Origin: Plecoglossus altivelis
Lineage: Eukaryota; Chordata; Actinopteri; Osmeriformes; Plecoglossidae
DNA: 64,000 bases
Reading direction: 5' to 3'
Assembly: GCA_036571765.1 (NCBI GenBank)
Contig: BROE01000007.1
Coordinates: 12,359,912 to 12,423,911 of the forward strand
This document shows positions 60,951 to 64,000 of this stretch, piece by piece. A program made the position numbers and the translations under genes. The notes below the pieces were generated by a model. That model was not told the origin of the DNA. It searched no databases and saw nothing but the letters and a program-made list of their open reading frames with translations. How positions within the stretch are numbered: position 1 is the stretch's first letter; the number at the start of each line of letters is the position of its first letter.

Positions 60951-61109
60951 GGGTCGCAGCCCTCCAGAGAACGCGAGGAAGTCCACCGTAATTCAGTTCT
61001 GTTGAAATATTCAATCAAATTGTGATAAACAGATGAGATGGATTCTAAACGCACGTCCGCGGAGTGCTTCTTCTTCACAAACTCTCCCAGTTGCAGTGAC
61101 TTGGTTCTG

Positions 61110-61173
61110 GCGTCGCTCTACCTCTGAGAAACTGAGTTATAGAGAACTGGGGTGGATACTACGTTCTCATTGG
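61110..61173 (-). promoter_or_regulatory. dlx3b: Candidate dlx3b core promoter (CCAAT + TATA)
   Basis: On the - strand, TATAA (61141-61137) lies about 30 bases downstream of CCAAT (61173-61169). This spacing predicts transcription start near 61110 and a 5' UTR of about 160 bases, which contains no upstream ATG. Confidence 0.5.
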
Positions 61174-61267
61174 CTCAAGTAGAGACATTTCTCTCCCTCT
61201 CGTTTGCCCTGAAGGCGAAATGGTGGCACTCTGTAAACCCATGCCAAAGTGCCTCTGCACGCACGCC

Positions 61268-61280
61268 TTTTGGCGCGCCA
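61268..61280. promoter_or_regulatory. E2F-like palindrome upstream of dlx3b
   Basis: TTTTGGCGCGCCA includes the perfect palindrome TGGCGCGCCA and matches the E2F consensus TTTSSCGC. It is about 320 bases upstream of the dlx3b start codon and 130 bases upstream of the candidate TATA. Binding is inferred. Confidence 0.25.
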
Positions 61281-61289
61281 TGTCTGGCA

Positions 61290-62810
61290 TTTCGAGACAG
61301 GTTATTGTTATTTACCTGTTGACAACATGTGCTTCGAACTTAAATGCACATTAAAAAACATCTTGATATATTTGGCCTACCCATAAAAGTTACGTTTTAA
61401 ACCAACTCAAACTATGCAGTGCCTGCGCGCTAAGCTTGATGCAGACAGAACGTCTACTATATAATGTGCTCTTGATAGGATCTTAACTGTTTCTATTCAG
61501 AGTATTCAATCCTGTCATGGCCCGGTGTATTGATATTCAAAGAAGTTGTCGGCCTGTCAGTATTGTGAAAGCGATGAAGATGATAAGGGTATACCCTCAT
61601 CCATCCTTTGATTGCCCTAAGGGAAATTCTTTTGTGGCGTTGTGTGTATACGCCCATTTGGGGTACAACCTTTTTTGACACAAGACTTGAAAATGCCTTA
61701 TTTTATCAATATTAAGATGAATGGAAGTTGACCACCCAAGTAGAATACTTCCCAAAAATGTACCTTCTGACCGTATCAATTTTAATGCAATGAGTGTTGG
61801 ATGCACGGTAAACACTGCTCCCTTGTGGACAGCATCGTCTATGTCGTATTATGTATGAATCTAGACCTATATGAACCGTAAATCAAGTCAGTGTGGGTTC
61901 ATGATTTTAAAACATCTCTATATTTGCATCTGTAACAATATTTTTGTAATTCCCATGCAGGCAAGTGCATGGTACTTTACACGAAAACGTAATAACAGAA
62001 TGCGTCTAATACAAGCCTGCCGTTTCTAGCACGAGGCTCTACTGCGCCCTACCGGCATGGAAGTACAAATATCTTCGATGACATCATAGTCAAACTACAT
62101 AATCGTAATCTCAAACAGTAAATTGACAAAAAATAATATAGTACTAGCAAAGACAAACTATGTTGACTTTCTTGACTATTGTTTTAATCAAGGTGGGGGT
62201 GATGGGAGGAAGATGTGGGCCTATTTGGTTCTTATTATACTAGTTTACTTGTAGTCGATGGTTGTCGTGATCTGTTGAACAAGTCTTTTTTTGTTGCAGC
62301 GCTACTGTTTAACCGTTGGGTGGCGTACATGTAACACTATTTCACTGTAGTGGTTCAAGTCTGGTCAACATCTCGTGAACGATGACACACGCGCACAAAT
62401 GTTGCTACTGACATTTTACCAAGATCTCCATCCTTTACTGTACGGACTCCAACTGATTGTGTAAAAGCTTGGAGCGTCACAACATTAACCAATGGCTGTC
62501 TGGATAGACTTCACTTCTTGTGAGGAACATGACAGGAGACATGTTCTTTCACAAGAGAGTCACTTTCTGCCACATACTAATCAAATCCTTCTCAGAGCCA
62601 TCTGTGGGAGTATGCAGCTGGAAAATCAAACCTACAAAGACATCAAAAGAGAAGCTTGGTGATTTCCCCAAAACAGTGGATATGTCCACATTGACCAGAC
62701 AGGTTGTTATAGGTCAAAGGTTATGTCAGCTTGCATTCTGCCTTCTTCTTACTTACTCGTGTAGCCTAACAATGTGCCTATTAGTCTATAGGAGTCGGTA
62801 AGACTCCCTC
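61290..62810. other. dlx3b upstream region, nothing recognised
   Basis: AT-rich unique DNA. Open frames up to 93 codons lack exon signals or protein-like content. No simple repeat is present until 62812. Confidence 0.45.
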
Positions 62811-62811
62811 A

Positions 62812-62890
62812 CATGCACGCACAAACACCACACACACATACATAGTCACACACGCACAAACACGCACGCACAAACACCACACACATGCGC
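62812..62890 (+). repeat. CA-rich repeat (ACGCACAAACACCACACACA type)
   Basis: The word ACGCACAAACACCACACACA occurs twice, separated by further CACA sequence. Confidence 0.8.
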
Positions 62891-63136
62891 AGATGATGTT
62901 TTGAATTTAATTACTGTGAGACAGGACATGTGATGCAACACAAACAAACCCTGTTGTCACTTCCTGCGCCCACACAATCAGTGATGCTATTTAATTTCCT
63001 TTTGAAAACTCCAAGGCCAGGGGTCTTAGATAATCAAGGGCTACTGGCTTCTTTGCTTTGAACTGGTCAGATGGAGTAGGCAGTTGGGGCAGGGAGTCAG
63101 AGCATGCTGATGAGAGGGAGATTGGCTGGCTAATTA

Positions 63137-63189
63137 TCTCTCCCCTCCTCTGTCTCTCTCTTGGTCTCTGTCTCTCTCTCTCTCCTCTC
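63137..63189 (+). repeat. (TC)n tract
   Basis: TCTCTC with CTGTCTC interruptions over about 53 bases. Confidence 0.8.
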
Positions 63190-63404
63190 AAGAACACTCA
63201 GACATCTGTGAAGTGTTTGAAGTCTTAGATATCGTACCTCAAGTCATCTCTTCCCTCTCCAAACCGGCTCTCTATTTTTGAGGCATCATTAAGGGTAAGG
63301 GGCTAGCTTCCTTCTGCCTTCTGGCCCATGGTTAGGTTATTTATCCCACAATGAGCATATGGTTCAGCCTCACAGCTGCTGTGTGCCTGGTTTGATAAGC
63401 AGGC

Positions 63405-63593
63405 CTGAGTTAGAACCTCAGTCCTGTGTTCCTGAGATAGAACCTCAGTCCTGTGTTCCTGAGTTAGAGCGTCAGTCCTGTGTTCCTAAGATAGAACCTC
63501 AGTCCTGTGTTCCTGAGTTAGAACCTCAGTCCTGTGTTCCTAAGTTAGAACCTCAGTCCTGTGTTCCTGAGTTAGGGCCTTAGTACTTTGTTC
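63405..63593 (+). repeat. 27-bp minisatellite, seven copies
   Basis: Seven tandem units of exactly 27 bases, starting ctgagttagaacctcagtcc and ending tgtgttc. The commonest changes are gagtta/gagata/aagata at the start, and the last copy is the most diverged. As 27 is divisible by three, one + frame reads through as a nonapeptide repeat PELEPQSCV (74 codons from 63359). There is no evidence of a gene around it. Confidence 0.95.
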
Positions 63594-63681
63594 CCAAGGG
63601 CCCGCAGCTGCTGAAGTCGCCTAAGAGCTAATGTGAGTCAGATGTGCATCGATGTTAGAGGGCCACCCCTTTAACCTCTCC

Positions 63682-63752
63682 ACACACCCACACACACACC
63701 CACACACACACCTGCATGTGAGGCTGCATGAGCCCCTGAACCCCCCCCACCC

Positions 63753-63781
<29 letters not shown>
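63682..63781 (+). repeat. Two (CA)n patches with a C-rich middle
   Basis: ACACACCC at 63682-63714 and (AC)n at 63755-63781 flank a stretch with a run of C near 63740. Beyond this to 64000 nothing is recognised. Confidence 0.85.
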
Positions 63782-63783
<2 letters not shown>

Positions 63784-64000
63784 CCACCCACCCGCTCCTA
63801 GAAGTCCCCAGAAACAATGGCCCACTCGTACTGGCCATCTGCTAGACATGTTTGATACGCCTCTAATGACATTCCACTCTCCATGGTCATGCTCAAGAGA
63901 CCACACTTCCGCTTGCGGTGTCGACTCATGCCTTCGTCCAGTCTCCTGCAGTGTCGTGCGTTTAAGACCGGGAGGGCTCCCATGGTCTGTGTGTGTTTGT

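Noticed and set aside
60951..60986. N-terminal extension of dlx3b beginning at 60986 (MDFLAFSGGLRP)
   Set aside because: The codon at 60986 is GTG, not ATG. An in-frame stop lies three codons upstream, and the Dlx3 family starts at the ATGATG 12 codons further in.

Overview
The window reads as ray-finned (teleost) fish nuclear DNA. The deciding evidence is a pair of Distal-less homeobox genes in the convergent arrangement typical of vertebrate Dlx bigene clusters: dlx4b on the + strand (49800-53220) and dlx3b on the - strand (60950-59315), with about 6.1 kb between their stop codons. Both have three coding exons, canonical GT/AG introns, and the second intron at the Dlx position inside the homeodomain (between homeodomain residues 44 and 45). 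From memory, the predicted proteins (251 and 279 residues) match zebrafish dlx4b and dlx3b better than the other Dlx classes. The 'b' paralogue label is therefore well supported but was not checked by alignment.

Layout. Bases 1-986 hold the 3' end of an unrecognised protein-coding gene, open to the left window edge, with a poly(A) signal at 1018. About 48.8 kb follows (roughly 1.0-49.5 kb) in which I recognise no gene. Up to about 45 kb it is GC-balanced and crowded with simple repeats: CA/GT, CT and GA microsatellites, at least six minisatellites (periods about 8-32 bp), a 660-bp purine-only-like tract, and poly-G/poly-C runs of 15-31 bases. From about 45 kb the sequence becomes clearly AT-richer and almost free of repeats, and it stays so through the dlx pair to about 62 kb. 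This is what is expected of a developmental regulatory domain. The last 1.2 kb (62.8-64.0 kb) returns to simple repeats, including a 27-bp minisatellite.

How the parts work together. In vertebrates, dlx3b and dlx4b are co-expressed in the preplacodal border, otic and olfactory placodes, pharyngeal arches and fin fold. They share cis-elements in the space between them and in flanking DNA. Here I mark candidate elements by motif content only: a homeodomain-site-rich block in the intergenic space (55860-56260), a perfect SOX-type inverted repeat 1.4 kb upstream of dlx4b (48396-48412), a CCAAT/TATA pair and an E2F-like palindrome upstream of dlx3b, and a short uORF that ends three bases before the dlx4b start codon.

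I found no transposon coding sequence, rRNA, tRNA, CRISPR or prokaryote-type system. I see nothing that amounts to a new biological system. The findings are regulatory and repeat-structure leads that need comparative or expression data. Many long open frames in the repeat blocks are by-products of repeat periods divisible by three or of stop-free simple sequence, and I rejected them as genes.
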